Counted from the first letter of the stretch, positions 1-8,192 are shown. The stretch is 14,503 bases of DNA from Lysobacterales bacterium (GCA_021648045.1 JAKITM010000056.1:1-14503), one strand, 5' to 3'. The notes: a model not told the origin generated them from the letters alone. Program-made: numbers and translations.

Positions 1-2
1 TA

Positions 3-245
3 CTTCGCGAAAGTGATGAGCATCACTTGTTACAAGCTCTCGCAGCCATTCAAAAAGGACAAATTGTAGCGCTTACGCCATCAATTTCTATTGCGGCTGC
101 CAAGATTAGCTTAGAGCACAAATTACCAATGGCGGATAGTATTATTTACACGACTGCAAAACAATATAATGCGAGGGTATGGACTCAAGACATTGATTTT
201 AAAAACCTAACAAATGTAAATTATATAGCCAAAATAAGCTGCTAA
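3..245 (+). CDS. PIN-domain protein, VapC-like toxin (5' end outside window)
   Basis: The frame is open from the window edge to a TAA at 243-245, so this is the C-terminal ~80 residues of a longer gene. The end of the fragment reads LPMADSIIYTTAKQYNARVW followed by TQDIDFKNL. That is the typical last third of a PIN ribonuclease: an acidic residue in (A)DSII on a helix, then a strand ending in T-x-D-x-DF that contributes further metal-binding Asp. PIN proteins in bacteria are mostly VapC toxins that cleave tRNA or rRNA and pair with a small antitoxin gene just upstream. That partner would lie outside the window, so toxin status is inferred. The TTG at 27 is internal and not a likely start. Confidence 0.75.
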   Translation, partial: LRESDEHHLLQALAAIQKGQIVALTPSISIAAAKISLEHKLPMADSIIYTTAKQYNARVWTQDIDFKNLTNVNYIAKISC

Positions 246-311
246 AAGGCGATGAGACTCAACCGGGGAGTTGGGGTTGAAAGCAGGCCCTACAACCACC
301 AAATATATGCC

Positions 312-641
312 ATGGAATTATTACTTATCATTGTCTTGGTCGCCATCTCAGCCTCATGGTTGACCACCATGCGCGCCCGCGATCGCGCACGCATCGCCGT
401 TGCGCGACTGTGTAAACAATATCAGTTGCAATTACTGGACCAAAGCGTCGCCTTAGCCGGCATGAAAGTTGCCCGTAGTGCGCGTGGGGGATTAACCCTG
501 CGTCGCCAATTCAGATTTGACTATAGCGAAGACGGCTTAAGCCGCAAGAGTGGTAGTATCTGGATGAAAGGCGAACAGCCTGAAATGATCACTATTGAAC
601 GCAGTGATGGAGATACTATCGAGTGGCTTTCGGGCAGGTAA
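312..641 (+). CDS. DUF3301 family membrane-anchored protein
   Basis: This is a 109-residue protein with one N-terminal hydrophobic segment (about residues 2-17, MELLLIIVLVAISASWL), then a basic stretch (RARDRARIAVARL) and a small soluble domain ending at a TAA. The pattern of a membrane anchor, LLDQSVAL, K-V-A-R-x-A-R-G and a late G-S-I-x-M matches the DUF3301 family of short gammaproteobacterial proteins; their function is unknown. The ATG at 312 is chosen over the in-frame ATG at 252 because family members begin directly with the hydrophobic segment, and the extra 20 residues (MRLNRGVGVE...) look non-coding. No clear Shine-Dalgarno is visible before either start. It converges on the DUF3313 gene that ends at 683. 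Confidence 0.72.
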   Translation: MELLLIIVLVAISASWLTTMRARDRARIAVARLCKQYQLQLLDQSVALAGMKVARSARGGLTLRRQFRFDYSEDGLSRKSGSIWMKGEQPEMITIERSDGDTIEWLSGR

Positions 642-682
642 AAAAACCCGCAATTACTTTTGTCTGGTGAAGACAGTTATTA

Positions 683-1399
683 CTACTTGAGACTGCCGTG
701 CGCCTCATCCAGTCCCTGCCGAACTGAATTTTTGGCTTCATCCAAGGCTTCCCTGAAAGATTTTGCCCAGGACATCATCATTCGTTTAGCATCTGCCTGA
801 TTGGTACTACTGGTACGCCACTGAGTAAAGCCATACCCTAGATCTCGCTTTCGATCACTCACAACAACAACTTTGTCATTGGTTAAGGAATCAATTAATT
901 CAAGGTTCAAGGTCATTTCGCCTGCAGATTCTGCAAAAGTTCGGGTGCGAGAAGCTGTTCTAAGATCAGGAGCATTTACATCCAAATTAACAATCGCCGG
1001 CCTGATAATTAATACGCTGTCACCTGCTTGGTCTACTAACTGGTAGCCACCCGCAGCCAACTCTTTCGCGAAGACATCTTTGAAAGAAGCGGCTATTTTA
1101 TCTCTGATGCGCTGCATATCTTTGTCACTTGCCTTGCCGGAAAGACTCAGTGACTGTCTATTTTGATCGCGTTTCCAATTCTTTTTAAAGGCCACACTGG
1201 CATCTTCAAGAATAAAACTGGTATAACCACTAAGATCCGTACCCGGGTCTTTATACACCGTGGTCATTTTGGTATGTTTAACTAATTCCATACCATCGGC
1301 ATTAATCGCCGGCAAATCGTCTTTTGCCCATACCGTAGAGGAAGCTAATCCTGCAACCGCCAGACTAACAAGAATAAGTGAAAATGGCTTAGATCTCAT
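683..1399 (-). CDS. DUF3313 family secreted protein (left paralogue)
   Basis: This 238-residue protein has a Sec signal peptide (MRSKPFSLILVSLAVAGLAS, cleavage likely after VWA at residue 25) and no lipobox cysteine, although many DUF3313 members are lipoproteins. Recognisable blocks are AFKKNWKRDQ in the N-terminal third, IIRPAIVNLDV in the middle and AGEMTLNLELID near residue 160. All are shared with the plus-strand gene at 13596-14291, so the two are paralogues. A strong ribosome site (AGGAGAA, 6 nt before ATG) fixes the start. Function is unknown; an envelope or periplasmic location is inferred from the signal peptide. It lies downstream of, and in the same direction as, the barrel gene at 1637-2404, but the 237-bp gap argues against simple co-transcription. 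An imperfect palindrome (GTTCA...TGAAC, 1422-1441) sits just upstream. Confidence 0.8.
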   Translation of the reverse strand: MRSKPFSLILVSLAVAGLASSTVWAKDDLPAINADGMELVKHTKMTTVYKDPGTDLSGYTSFILEDASVAFKKNWKRDQNRQSLSLSGKASDKDMQRIRDKIAASFKDVFAKELAAGGYQLVDQAGDSVLIIRPAIVNLDVNAPDLRTASRTRTFAESAGEMTLNLELIDSLTNDKVVVVSDRKRDLGYGFTQWRTSSTNQADAKRMMMSWAKSFREALDEAKNSVRQGLDEAHGSLK

Positions 1400-1636
1400 G
1401 AGGTTCTCCTGTGATAATTGCGTTCAATACTAATTATGAACTAATAAGACCACTTTAGCCTGAAAAAGTTTTACTGCTGCATCATTTTAGTCGGTAAAAT
1501 CAGTTTCGGTAATTGGTCTGTGTAATTTAAACTTTCCGCTTAGGAGCCCTATCAATCGAGTCATAAAACAGCCCTGATTCGCCCCAATGCAAGCAAGCAA
1601 CACCTTTTCTTCGGTGACAGTTAGCCCGATTATTTA

Positions 1637-2404
1637 TTAGAAGTCGAAACCCACTCCCAACATAAGTCCTGACACCCCCATATCGAGAACGAAATTGTTA
1701 TCATCATAGTCCATATCTAAATAACGATAACCAAATCGCATAGATGTCAAGTCACTAAATTGATAGCTTACAGTCGCTGCCAGCTGATAACTAAAATCTG
1801 AACCTATCCCAAAACCGCCAACATCGGCACGCGCCCTGAAGCCCCACTTGCCACTCATCGGCCAGGCTCCTCGAATGCCGACAATGGGGTCGACCCAGCT
1901 ATCACCTATCCTAACTCTGTAATCACTGCCAATCGGCGCATTACTCTGAAAATGGATAAGAGTTTCAACATCAACAGACCGAATCCCGCCGAAGACCTGC
2001 AGCTTGTCATTGTTGCCGAGTTGGTAAGCCGCAACCATTTCCCATAGTTTCTGGGTAAGCTCCAGCGTGATACTTGATGGCCCACCTAAGACTTCGGTTT
2101 CGTTGACAAGATTCATACGATTAAAGTCTAACCAGTATGTCCAACTGCCTTTGCTGGCCTCCATATTGATGATAATTGCGCCATCCAGATTGTCCAGAAC
2201 ATCACCAAAATTCATATCCACATCTGCCTCGAAACCTTTAGGGCCAGTTTGCCCTGACATACCAATTGCCCACAGATAGGGTGTAACTGAATAAGACCAC
2301 TCATCGGAGTCTTCAGCCATTGCAGAAAGCGGAAGCATACACAGACCAGCAAGGACAACTCCAATAACAATTTTAATATAAATACGCTCACTTTTTCCAG
2401 CCAT
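1637..2404 (-). CDS. Predicted outer-membrane beta-barrel protein
   Basis: A 255-residue protein with a signal peptide whose cleavage is likely after LPLSAMA (residue 30). The mature part starts EDSDEWSYSVTPYLWAIGMSG, a common opening of small outer-membrane barrels. The rest alternates aromatic and polar residues in strand-like stretches (SWTYWLDFNRMNL, WGFRARADVGGFG, YQLAATVSYQF, SMRFGYRYLDMDY), and the protein ends in GVGFDF, a C-terminal aromatic residue of the kind recognised by the BAM complex. GGAGA lies about 8 nt before the ATG. No enzyme motif is visible, so whether it is a porin-like channel or a structural barrel cannot be said. It is divergent from serC, with 240 bp between the two starts. 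Confidence 0.78.
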   Translation of the reverse strand: MAGKSERIYIKIVIGVVLAGLCMLPLSAMAEDSDEWSYSVTPYLWAIGMSGQTGPKGFEADVDMNFGDVLDNLDGAIIINMEASKGSWTYWLDFNRMNLVNETEVLGGPSSITLELTQKLWEMVAAYQLGNNDKLQVFGGIRSVDVETLIHFQSNAPIGSDYRVRIGDSWVDPIVGIRGAWPMSGKWGFRARADVGGFGIGSDFSYQLAATVSYQFSDLTSMRFGYRYLDMDYDDNNFVLDMGVSGLMLGVGFDF

Positions 2405-2644
2405 ATAATTTTCTCCATTTATACTGCAACCCGGCTACCGAGTCGAATTTTTGTAACTATAACACCACTCGCTATCCTGACACAGGGCTTAGCATATTTA
2501 GAGGTATCGGTTTAATCTGGGTAAAACCCTGCAATTTTGGTTTTTGCCTGCAGAGACCCTATCTACACCCTGTATTCAATGGCATACTCCACTCTACAGA
2601 CAAATCCGGAAAACTTACGCTCCGAGTCCATCTAGAGACCCACC

Positions 2645-3763
2645 ATGAAGCCTCAAGTAAAGCCACTAAATCCAAATTTTTCATCAGGACCTTGTGCCAA
2701 GCGCCCCGGGTACGACCTCAAGTTGCTGCAGCTTGATACCCTTGGCCGTTCTCATCGCTCTGCCCTGGGTAAAGCCAGGTTGGCGAAAGTCTGCACAGAA
2801 ACGGCTGATATTCTAGGCTTGCCGGAAACTTATAAAGTCGCTTTAGTACCAGCATCCGATACCGGCGCGGTTGAAATGGCGTTGTGGTCTTTGCTTGGGG
2901 AAAGAGCTGTTGATGTGCTGGCTTGGGAGTCTTTTGGTAAAGGCTGGATCTTCGACATCATAAACCAACTCAAACTCGAAGATACCCGCTGCTTTGAGGC
3001 AGATTACGGCCAATTACCCGATTTCTCCAATGTGGATTTCCAACGCGATGTGGTTTTCACCTGGAATGGCACAACTGCGGGTGTAAAAGTACCCGATGGC
3101 AACTGGATTGCGGATGATCGTGACGGCCTGACCATTTGCGATGCAACCTCGGCTGTTTTTGCAATGGAGATGCCTTGGGAAAAGCTGGATGTGGTGACTT
3201 TCAGCTGGCAAAAAGTACTCGGTGGCGAAGCTGCCCACGGGATGCTGATTTTAAGCCCGCGTGCGGTGGCACGCTTAGAGTCTTACAGCCCACCCTGGCC
3301 ACTACCTAAGATTTTCCGCTTGACCAAAAATGGCAAACTCAATGAAGGTATTTTTAAAGGCGCAACCATCAACACCCCATCAATGTTGTGCGTGGCTGAT
3401 TATCTGGATGCATTGGGCTGGGTAAAAAGTCTAGGTGGGCTTGCCGCAATGATTGAAAAGTCTGAAAGCAACCTGGCCGTAATCAAGAAATTTGTGGCAG
3501 AAAACGACTGGCTTGAGTTCCTTGCTAAAGATCCAGCAAGCATTTCCAACACCAGCATTTGCCTGAGCCTGAAAGCCGATGCTAAACAACTTAAAGCTAT
3601 AGTTACTTTGCTGGCTGAGGAAGGCGTGGCCTTTGATATTGGCGCCCATCGTGATGCCCCGGCAGGACTACGCATCTGGGGTGGGGCAACGATTGAATCC
3701 AGTGATTTGGAAAAGTTAATGCCGTGGATAAGTTGGGCCTATAAAGAGATTGTTGATTGTTGA
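2645..3763 (+). CDS. serC: Phosphoserine aminotransferase (alternative SerC type)
   Basis: A 372-residue PLP-dependent class V aminotransferase. It converts 3-phosphohydroxypyruvate plus glutamate to phosphoserine in serine synthesis; in many bacteria SerC also acts in the PLP pathway on the 4-phosphohydroxythreonine precursor. Landmarks are NFSSGPCAKRPGY at the N terminus, GRSHRS (residues 34-39), ASDTGAVEMALW, the PLP-site aspartate region TICDATSAVFAM, and FSWQKVLGGE with K190 as the predicted PLP-lysine. The NFSSGPCAKRPG opening and ~370-residue length fit the TIGR01365-type SerC known from alphaproteobacteria and Methanosarcina rather than the E. coli type. The ribosome site is weak (AGAGACCC). 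The stop codon lies inside a 7-bp tandem repeat. It is convergent with coaX, with a 56-bp gap and no obvious hairpin terminator. Confidence 0.93.
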   Translation: MKPQVKPLNPNFSSGPCAKRPGYDLKLLQLDTLGRSHRSALGKARLAKVCTETADILGLPETYKVALVPASDTGAVEMALWSLLGERAVDVLAWESFGKGWIFDIINQLKLEDTRCFEADYGQLPDFSNVDFQRDVVFTWNGTTAGVKVPDGNWIADDRDGLTICDATSAVFAMEMPWEKLDVVTFSWQKVLGGEAAHGMLILSPRAVARLESYSPPWPLPKIFRLTKNGKLNEGIFKGATINTPSMLCVADYLDALGWVKSLGGLAAMIEKSESNLAVIKKFVAENDWLEFLAKDPASISNTSICLSLKADAKQLKAIVTLLAEEGVAFDIGAHRDAPAGLRIWGGATIESSDLEKLMPWISWAYKEIVDC

Positions 3764-3778
3764 TTGTTGATTGTTGAT
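3748..3778. repeat. 7-bp tandem repeat (GATTGTT x4) over the serC stop
   Basis: Four perfect head-to-tail copies of GATTGTT run from 3748 to 3775, followed by GAT. The serC stop TGA (3761-3763) is formed by the junction of copies two and three. Because the reading frame meets a stop within the second and third copies, gain or loss of distal copies would not change the protein. Confidence 0.95.
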
Positions 3779-3819
3779 GATAAGGTTTAGCGTTCGATCA
3801 ATTTTTCTCCCAGCCCCAA

Positions 3820-4593
3820 TCAGTCGAGATTTAACTTCTGCGCGATAAACAAGCCTTTCAGTACAAGGTCGGGAATAATGTCATCAAAAATTTGTTCCTC
3901 GGCAAACAGCGTGGTAAAGCCACCCGTGCCGATTACCCTAACTGGCTTACCGCTAAGCTCCTGCTGCTGTATTTGTTGAATAATTTCCCGCATGGCACCC
4001 AAGTGGCCGTTATAAAGACCGGACTGTATGCTTTCGCTGGTGGCCTTACCTAAGCAATTTCCGCGGCCTACAATTTCCACACTGCCTAAGCGGGATGCGC
4101 CACTACTTAAAGCAACCATAGATAATTTCAAGCCCGGCAGGATAACACCGCCCTGGTAACTCTTGTCGCCGGTGACCAAGCAGAAAGTGGTCGCAGTTCC
4201 TAGATCAATGATGATCACATCCTCCCCCGGGTACAGTGTTGTTGCAGCGATCGCGTTGGCTATTCGATCGGCACCTACTTCTAGTGGATTGCGATAACGA
4301 ATTTTCAATTCGGTTTTAACCCCCGCCTGAAGAATAAAGGGGGTAATATTAAAATATTTCCGACTAGCTGCACTAATCGGATACTGAACTTCCGGAACCA
4401 CATTGCAGATGGCTATATGTGAAATGGATGCTGGGTCAATATTGTTTTCCCGCAACACGCCGCGCAAAAACAAACCGTATTCATCCGATGAGGCACCGGT
4501 TTTTGAGCTTTTACGAAACTGTAGCAATAACTTATCCTGCTCAAAAACACCACCGTATATATGGCTGTTGCCAATATCAAGACATAAAATCAT
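3820..4593 (-). CDS. coaX: Type III pantothenate kinase
   Basis: A 257-residue enzyme that phosphorylates pantothenate with ATP, the first committed step of CoA synthesis. It carries the ASKHA-fold signatures of the CoaX family: DIGNSHIYGG (P-loop-like, residues 6-15), GADRIANAI (D109, catalytic Asp), DLGTATTFCLV (130-140), GGVILPGL (148-155), the LGKATSESIQSG helix (181-192) and TGGFT (223-227). CoaX enzymes typically need a monovalent cation and resist CoA feedback. The start at 4593 is preferred over the in-frame ATG at 4611 because GGAGA lies 8 nt upstream and the ATG overlaps the coaBC stop as ATGA, a translational-coupling junction. It is the last gene of the pan/coa operon. Confidence 0.95.
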   Translation of the reverse strand: MILCLDIGNSHIYGGVFEQDKLLLQFRKSSKTGASSDEYGLFLRGVLRENNIDPASISHIAICNVVPEVQYPISAASRKYFNITPFILQAGVKTELKIRYRNPLEVGADRIANAIAATTLYPGEDVIIIDLGTATTFCLVTGDKSYQGGVILPGLKLSMVALSSGASRLGSVEIVGRGNCLGKATSESIQSGLYNGHLGAMREIIQQIQQQELSGKPVRVIGTGGFTTLFAEEQIFDDIIPDLVLKGLFIAQKLNLD

Positions 4594-5816
4594 AGGCTTT
4601 TCTCCATCCATTGCTGTAGCCCAGTAGATAATTCAGCGGCACCATTATATGCACTGGTATTGGTGCTGGCTTTCGTATAAAAATGAAAACTATGTTGTTC
4701 CTCAGTGATTTCGCTAAGATCATTGTGTACCACCGCATCAATACTATCTTGGCTGAGCAGCTTGTCTACCGCCTGGCGTTGCACTTGGGTATCCCGGCTA
4801 TCGGTCAATTTAAACCCTACAACCTTGATTTCGGTGTTTTTTGACCAAGCACGCAGCTGCCCCAATAGTTTGGGATTGGGTGTTAATTGAATCAACAAGC
4901 TATTCTCGCTACTCAGTTTACCGCCAGTGGTACTTAGCGGTTGATTATCAGCACCCAGTAAAGCCTCGATAGAATAGTCGCTCACGGCTGCTGGGTGAAT
5001 AACTGCCACAAAATTCTCTGAGCTAAGCTGCTGTTTCAGTTGTTCGGCTAAATCTTCAAAACTTACAAAAGTGATGACTTCTGCCAATGCAGGTTTTTGA
5101 GCAGACGCTGCACACAGCGCAGTCACCGCGTATCCTGCAGCAGACAAGTGATCTGCAATCATACTGGCGGTTTTACCACTACTGCGATTACCAATATAGC
5201 GCACGCTGTCGATTGCTTCACGGGTGCCGCCGACTGTGATTAGCACGCGGTCTTTTGTATTTGCAGTCCGCCGCGCTAGTTTTTCTTTTATCGCATCAAT
5301 GGCAACCAACAATTGTTCAACCTCCAACAACCGCCCACGGCCAACTTCACCACAAGCTAGCTCACCGTATGCGGTTTCCAATAACTGGTAACCCCAGCTT
5401 TGTAAGATTTTCATACTTGCTTGAGTTGCAGGATGCGCCAGCATACGGGAGTTCATTGCCGGGGCAATCAGCGTGGGTTTATTCAGGCTGTATGCAGCCA
5501 GTAGCGTGGTTGTTAACATATCATCGGCGATCCCGGCGGCCAATTTATTAATGCTGTTGGCGCTGGCCGGGGCGATAACGATTGTATCCGCCCAATGCCC
5601 GAGATCAATATGCTGCATCTCCTCGTTTTGGGCAAAGGTATCGGTAAATACAGCATCAGCTCCTAACTCAAGGAGTTTGCTAGAACTGACAAAATAACTT
5701 GCCGATTGCGTCAGAATAACGCGAACACAATCCCCTCGATCCCGAAAAACCGGAATCAAGCCGCTGGCTTTTTCACAGGCGATAGAACCTGACATCAGCA
5801 ATAGAATATTACTCAT
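4590..5816 (-). CDS. coaBC: Bifunctional phosphopantothenoylcysteine decarboxylase / phosphopantothenate-cysteine ligase
   Basis: A 408-residue fusion. The N-terminal CoaC domain (about 1-175) is a flavoprotein decarboxylase: H69 in QHIDLGHW is the expected catalytic His, with PASAN (83-87), PAMNSRM (119-125, catalytic Asn) and the redox Cys155 in GELACGEVGRGR. The C-terminal CoaB domain (about 187-408) joins cysteine to phosphopantothenate: VLITVGGTREAIDSVRYIGN (191-210) and RSSGKTAS follow the ligase signature with Asn210 retained, and GGKLSSEN supplies a possible catalytic Lys300. Several CoaB motifs depart from E. coli Dfp (AVSDYS instead of AVADWRP, FKLTD instead of FALET, HNDLS instead of ANDVS). 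The start at 5816 matches family N termini; the alternative at 5843 would run deeper into panC. The ATG overlaps the panC end as ATGAGTAA, and the gene overlaps coaX by 4 bp. Confidence 0.93.
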   Translation of the reverse strand: MSNILLLMSGSIACEKASGLIPVFRDRGDCVRVILTQSASYFVSSSKLLELGADAVFTDTFAQNEEMQHIDLGHWADTIVIAPASANSINKLAAGIADDMLTTTLLAAYSLNKPTLIAPAMNSRMLAHPATQASMKILQSWGYQLLETAYGELACGEVGRGRLLEVEQLLVAIDAIKEKLARRTANTKDRVLITVGGTREAIDSVRYIGNRSSGKTASMIADHLSAAGYAVTALCAASAQKPALAEVITFVSFEDLAEQLKQQLSSENFVAVIHPAAVSDYSIEALLGADNQPLSTTGGKLSSENSLLIQLTPNPKLLGQLRAWSKNTEIKVVGFKLTDSRDTQVQRQAVDKLLSQDSIDAVVHNDLSEITEEQHSFHFYTKASTNTSAYNGAAELSTGLQQWMEKSL

Positions 5817-6615
5817 GTAACATTGCCTGTTTGGCGGTATCAATAGAAATATTATCGATCAACCGGGTTGTCCCCAGTCGCGCCGCAGCCAAGCGTCTTA
5901 GTTTGTGGTCAAATACCGCTTCAGTCACATAGTCGACCGCAAACCCGGCAGCATCTAATTGCTGCCTGGCACTGTCAGTTGAACCTGCAGTTTTCAAAAT
6001 TTGGTGAAAAATCGGTGCAAGTTTGCGCTCTTCCTTAGACAGGCGCTGGTTGCGGGAACTCAAGGCCAGCCCATCCTGCGCACGCAGGGTTTTTACGCCC
6101 ACCACAGCAACCGGCATAAAAAATGCCGCGACCATGCCGCGAATCAACTCCAGCTGCTGCCAGTCCTTTTCCCCGAAGTAGGCACGGGTTGGTTGCACCA
6201 GGTTGAACAAGCGCATAACAACAGTTAGCACGCCATCAAAATGACCTTCTCGAGAAGCACCACAAAAGCGTTCACTTAGTTCGGATTCAGTTACCTTATA
6301 ACGATAGTTATCCGGGTATATTTGCTCTGAATCTGGCAGTAAAACAGCATCTATTTGCAGCTCTTCGAGCAGCTCAAGGTCTTGCTCCAGTGGCTGGGGA
6401 TAAGCGCTAAGGTCAGCGGCTTGATCAAATTGAGTGGGGTTAATAAAGATACTCACCACTGTGTGTGAATTAGCCGCCTTGGATTCAGCAATCAAGGATG
6501 AATGGCCAGCATGCAGGGCTCCCATCGTAGCTACAAACCCCAATGATTGCCCATCTGCGGTATCCAATTGTGCACGCCATGTCTGCCATTGCTCTAAAGA
6601 CTTAAAAACCTGCAT
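5809..6615 (-). CDS. panC: Pantothenate synthetase
   Basis: A 268-residue enzyme that condenses pantoate with beta-alanine using ATP through a pantoyl-adenylate. The nucleotidyltransferase signatures are intact: TMGALHAGH (30-38, HxGH with H35 and H38), SIFINPTQF (55-63), FGEKDWQQL (147-155), and the KMSKS-like DGLALSSRN (181-189). The length is slightly below the usual ~280. A perfect AGGAGG lies 10 nt before the ATG. The start shares one base with the panB stop (TGATG), and the 3' end overlaps coaBC by 8 bp, so it is firmly inside the operon. The beta-alanine would come from PanD or another source not in this window. Confidence 0.96.
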   Translation of the reverse strand: MQVFKSLEQWQTWRAQLDTADGQSLGFVATMGALHAGHSSLIAESKAANSHTVVSIFINPTQFDQAADLSAYPQPLEQDLELLEELQIDAVLLPDSEQIYPDNYRYKVTESELSERFCGASREGHFDGVLTVVMRLFNLVQPTRAYFGEKDWQQLELIRGMVAAFFMPVAVVGVKTLRAQDGLALSSRNQRLSKEERKLAPIFHQILKTAGSTDSARQQLDAAGFAVDYVTEAVFDHKLRRLAAARLGTTRLIDNISIDTAKQAMLHE

Positions 6616-7403
6616 CAGTCATACGCCTCCTGCGCTGAGGGAAAATCCCCATTGCGGGTGTCATTGGCATAATTATTAACCGCTGTAGTTATCAGTTCGC
6701 CCGCATTGAGGTAACGGCGCAAAAATTTCGGTTTAAAATCACCTGCCAGACCCAATAAATCATGGAAAACCAGCACTTGGCCATCGACTCCGGCACCAGC
6801 ACCAATGCCGACCACCGGAATTTTCAGGCTGCTGGAAATTTCTGTTGCAAGATCAGCTGGTACACACTCCAGCACCAGGGCAAAGCACCCCAATTTCTCA
6901 GCTTTTAACGCATCTTTCATTAGCTGCTTGCGGGCTGCTGCATCCCTGCCCTGAACTTTAAAACCGCCGAATGCATTAACCGATTGCGGTGTCAGCCCCA
7001 AATGCGCCATCACCGGCACGCCGGATTGCACGATATGTTTGATGATTTTTTTGTTACCGCTAATGCCTTCCAGTTTGACCGCATGACTACCCGCACGAAT
7101 TAATTCAGTGACTGCATCCATACTGGTTTGCAACTCACCTCGATAACTCATAAAGGGTAAGTCGCTGACAATAAATTTATCTGCCGCACCTCGAGCTACC
7201 ATGCGCGTGTGCATTGCCATCATTTCAACATCTGCCGGCAGCGTGTTTTCTTCACCATGAAGCACCATCGCCACGCTGTCGCCTACCAGTAGAATATCTA
7301 CATCTGTATTGTTTAGAATCATTGCAGATGAGTAGTCATAGCAGGTTAGTACTACAAGCTTTTCACCTGCCTGTTTGCGCTTTGTAATATCAAGGATATT
7401 CAT
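6615..7403 (-). CDS. panB: 3-methyl-2-oxobutanoate hydroxymethyltransferase
   Basis: A 262-residue TIM-barrel enzyme that transfers a hydroxymethyl group from 5,10-methylene-THF to alpha-ketoisovalerate, giving ketopantoate. Visible signatures are LTCYDYSSA (19-27), LLVGDSVAMV with metal ligand D42, VSDLPFMSY with D81, HAVKLEG with K110 and E112, HLGLTPQSVNAFGGFKVQGR (134-153), and LVLECVP with E179, the predicted catalytic Glu. The length and motif order are standard. GGAG sits 11 nt before the ATG, inside the end of panG, and the gap to panG is 2 bp. Its product is the substrate expected for the upstream PanG, so gene order follows pathway chemistry. Confidence 0.96.
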   Translation of the reverse strand: MNILDITKRKQAGEKLVVLTCYDYSSAMILNNTDVDILLVGDSVAMVLHGEENTLPADVEMMAMHTRMVARGAADKFIVSDLPFMSYRGELQTSMDAVTELIRAGSHAVKLEGISGNKKIIKHIVQSGVPVMAHLGLTPQSVNAFGGFKVQGRDAAARKQLMKDALKAEKLGCFALVLECVPADLATEISSSLKIPVVGIGAGAGVDGQVLVFHDLLGLAGDFKPKFLRRYLNAGELITTAVNNYANDTRNGDFPSAQEAYD

Positions 7404-7405
7404 TC

Positions 7406-8152
7406 TTAATGCTCTCCAGAAGTGCTGAGATCAGCTGCGGGTAAAAATGTTTTTGAAAACTGTTTATAAATAGCCGCTAAAGGCTGGTTTTTAAGTGCAG
7501 CCAGATTGGCATCGATCGTTTTTTGATCACCACGAGCCAGCGGGCCGGTCAAAGCCGTCGGCCCCTGGCTGAAAAAATTTTCCAGACTTTTCTGCAAATA
7601 GGGTTCTAACACTTCCACCGGCAAACCCAGTCGAGACTGCATCCCATCCGCACTCATCTGCCAAAGCAACTGGCTGAAATTTCCAGCACAAACACAATAC
7701 GCGTGATATAGCGCTTTTTGTTCGGGCGGAATGATATGTACCGGGTTTTTAAGCTGAGGGAAAAGCTGCGGGAACTGGAAGTCTACTCGGCTACTCGCCT
7801 CGCAAACCATCGGAATAGCTTCATAAGTGGCTAAATCGTATAGCTCTTCGCCAAATGTCATCAGTGGATGCACACCAGCTATCGACGGGTAACTATTCGC
7901 ACCGGAACAATGAATCAAAATTTTATCTGCTAGAAAACCGTTCTCAGCAACAAATTCTGTAATAGCTTGATCGCTAATCAACAATAAAATATGGCTGGCA
8001 TTAGCAATAACTTGCTTCAGCAAAGTTTTATCTGCGCAGGGGTTATCCGTAGGTGTCCGCTGCCATTGAGTATGGGGTATTCCGAGCAAACGGAAATAAT
8101 GTGAGAAATGGCGCGCCAGGCGGCCGCCACCGATAATGCAGTAATTTGGCAT
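7406..8152 (-). CDS. panG: Rossmann/DUF2520-like oxidoreductase, probable ketopantoate reductase PanG
   Basis: A 248-residue protein with an N-terminal nucleotide-binding Rossmann motif, CIIGGGRLARHF (5-16), then ILLLISDQAI, ILIHCSGA, and a GVHPLMTF segment. These match the Rossmann-like plus DUF2520 architecture. It lacks the PanE/ApbA layout. Established knowledge: PanG of Francisella (FTT1388), with homologues in Coxiella, Enterococcus and Clostridium, is a ketopantoate reductase found where PanE is missing. Here it leads an operon that otherwise lacks only this step between panB and panC, so assignment to NAD(P)H-dependent reduction of ketopantoate to pantoate rests on family type plus context. 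The ribosome site is weak (ACAGGT). A promoter with perfect TATAAT lies about 40 bp upstream. Alternative: another small-molecule NAD(P) oxidoreductase. Confidence 0.78.
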   Translation of the reverse strand: MPNYCIIGGGRLARHFSHYFRLLGIPHTQWQRTPTDNPCADKTLLKQVIANASHILLLISDQAITEFVAENGFLADKILIHCSGANSYPSIAGVHPLMTFGEELYDLATYEAIPMVCEASSRVDFQFPQLFPQLKNPVHIIPPEQKALYHAYCVCAGNFSQLLWQMSADGMQSRLGLPVEVLEPYLQKSLENFFSQGPTALTGPLARGDQKTIDANLAALKNQPLAAIYKQFSKTFLPAADLSTSGEH

Positions 8153-8192
8153 ACAAATGGTACCTGTCGCTTATGATCAAGTCCGTGTGCAT

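Noticed and set aside
661..675. TGTCT/AGACA hairpin between the DUF3301 and DUF3313 genes as a terminator
   Set aside because: Only 5 bp of stem, AT-rich and without a clear T-run in either direction.
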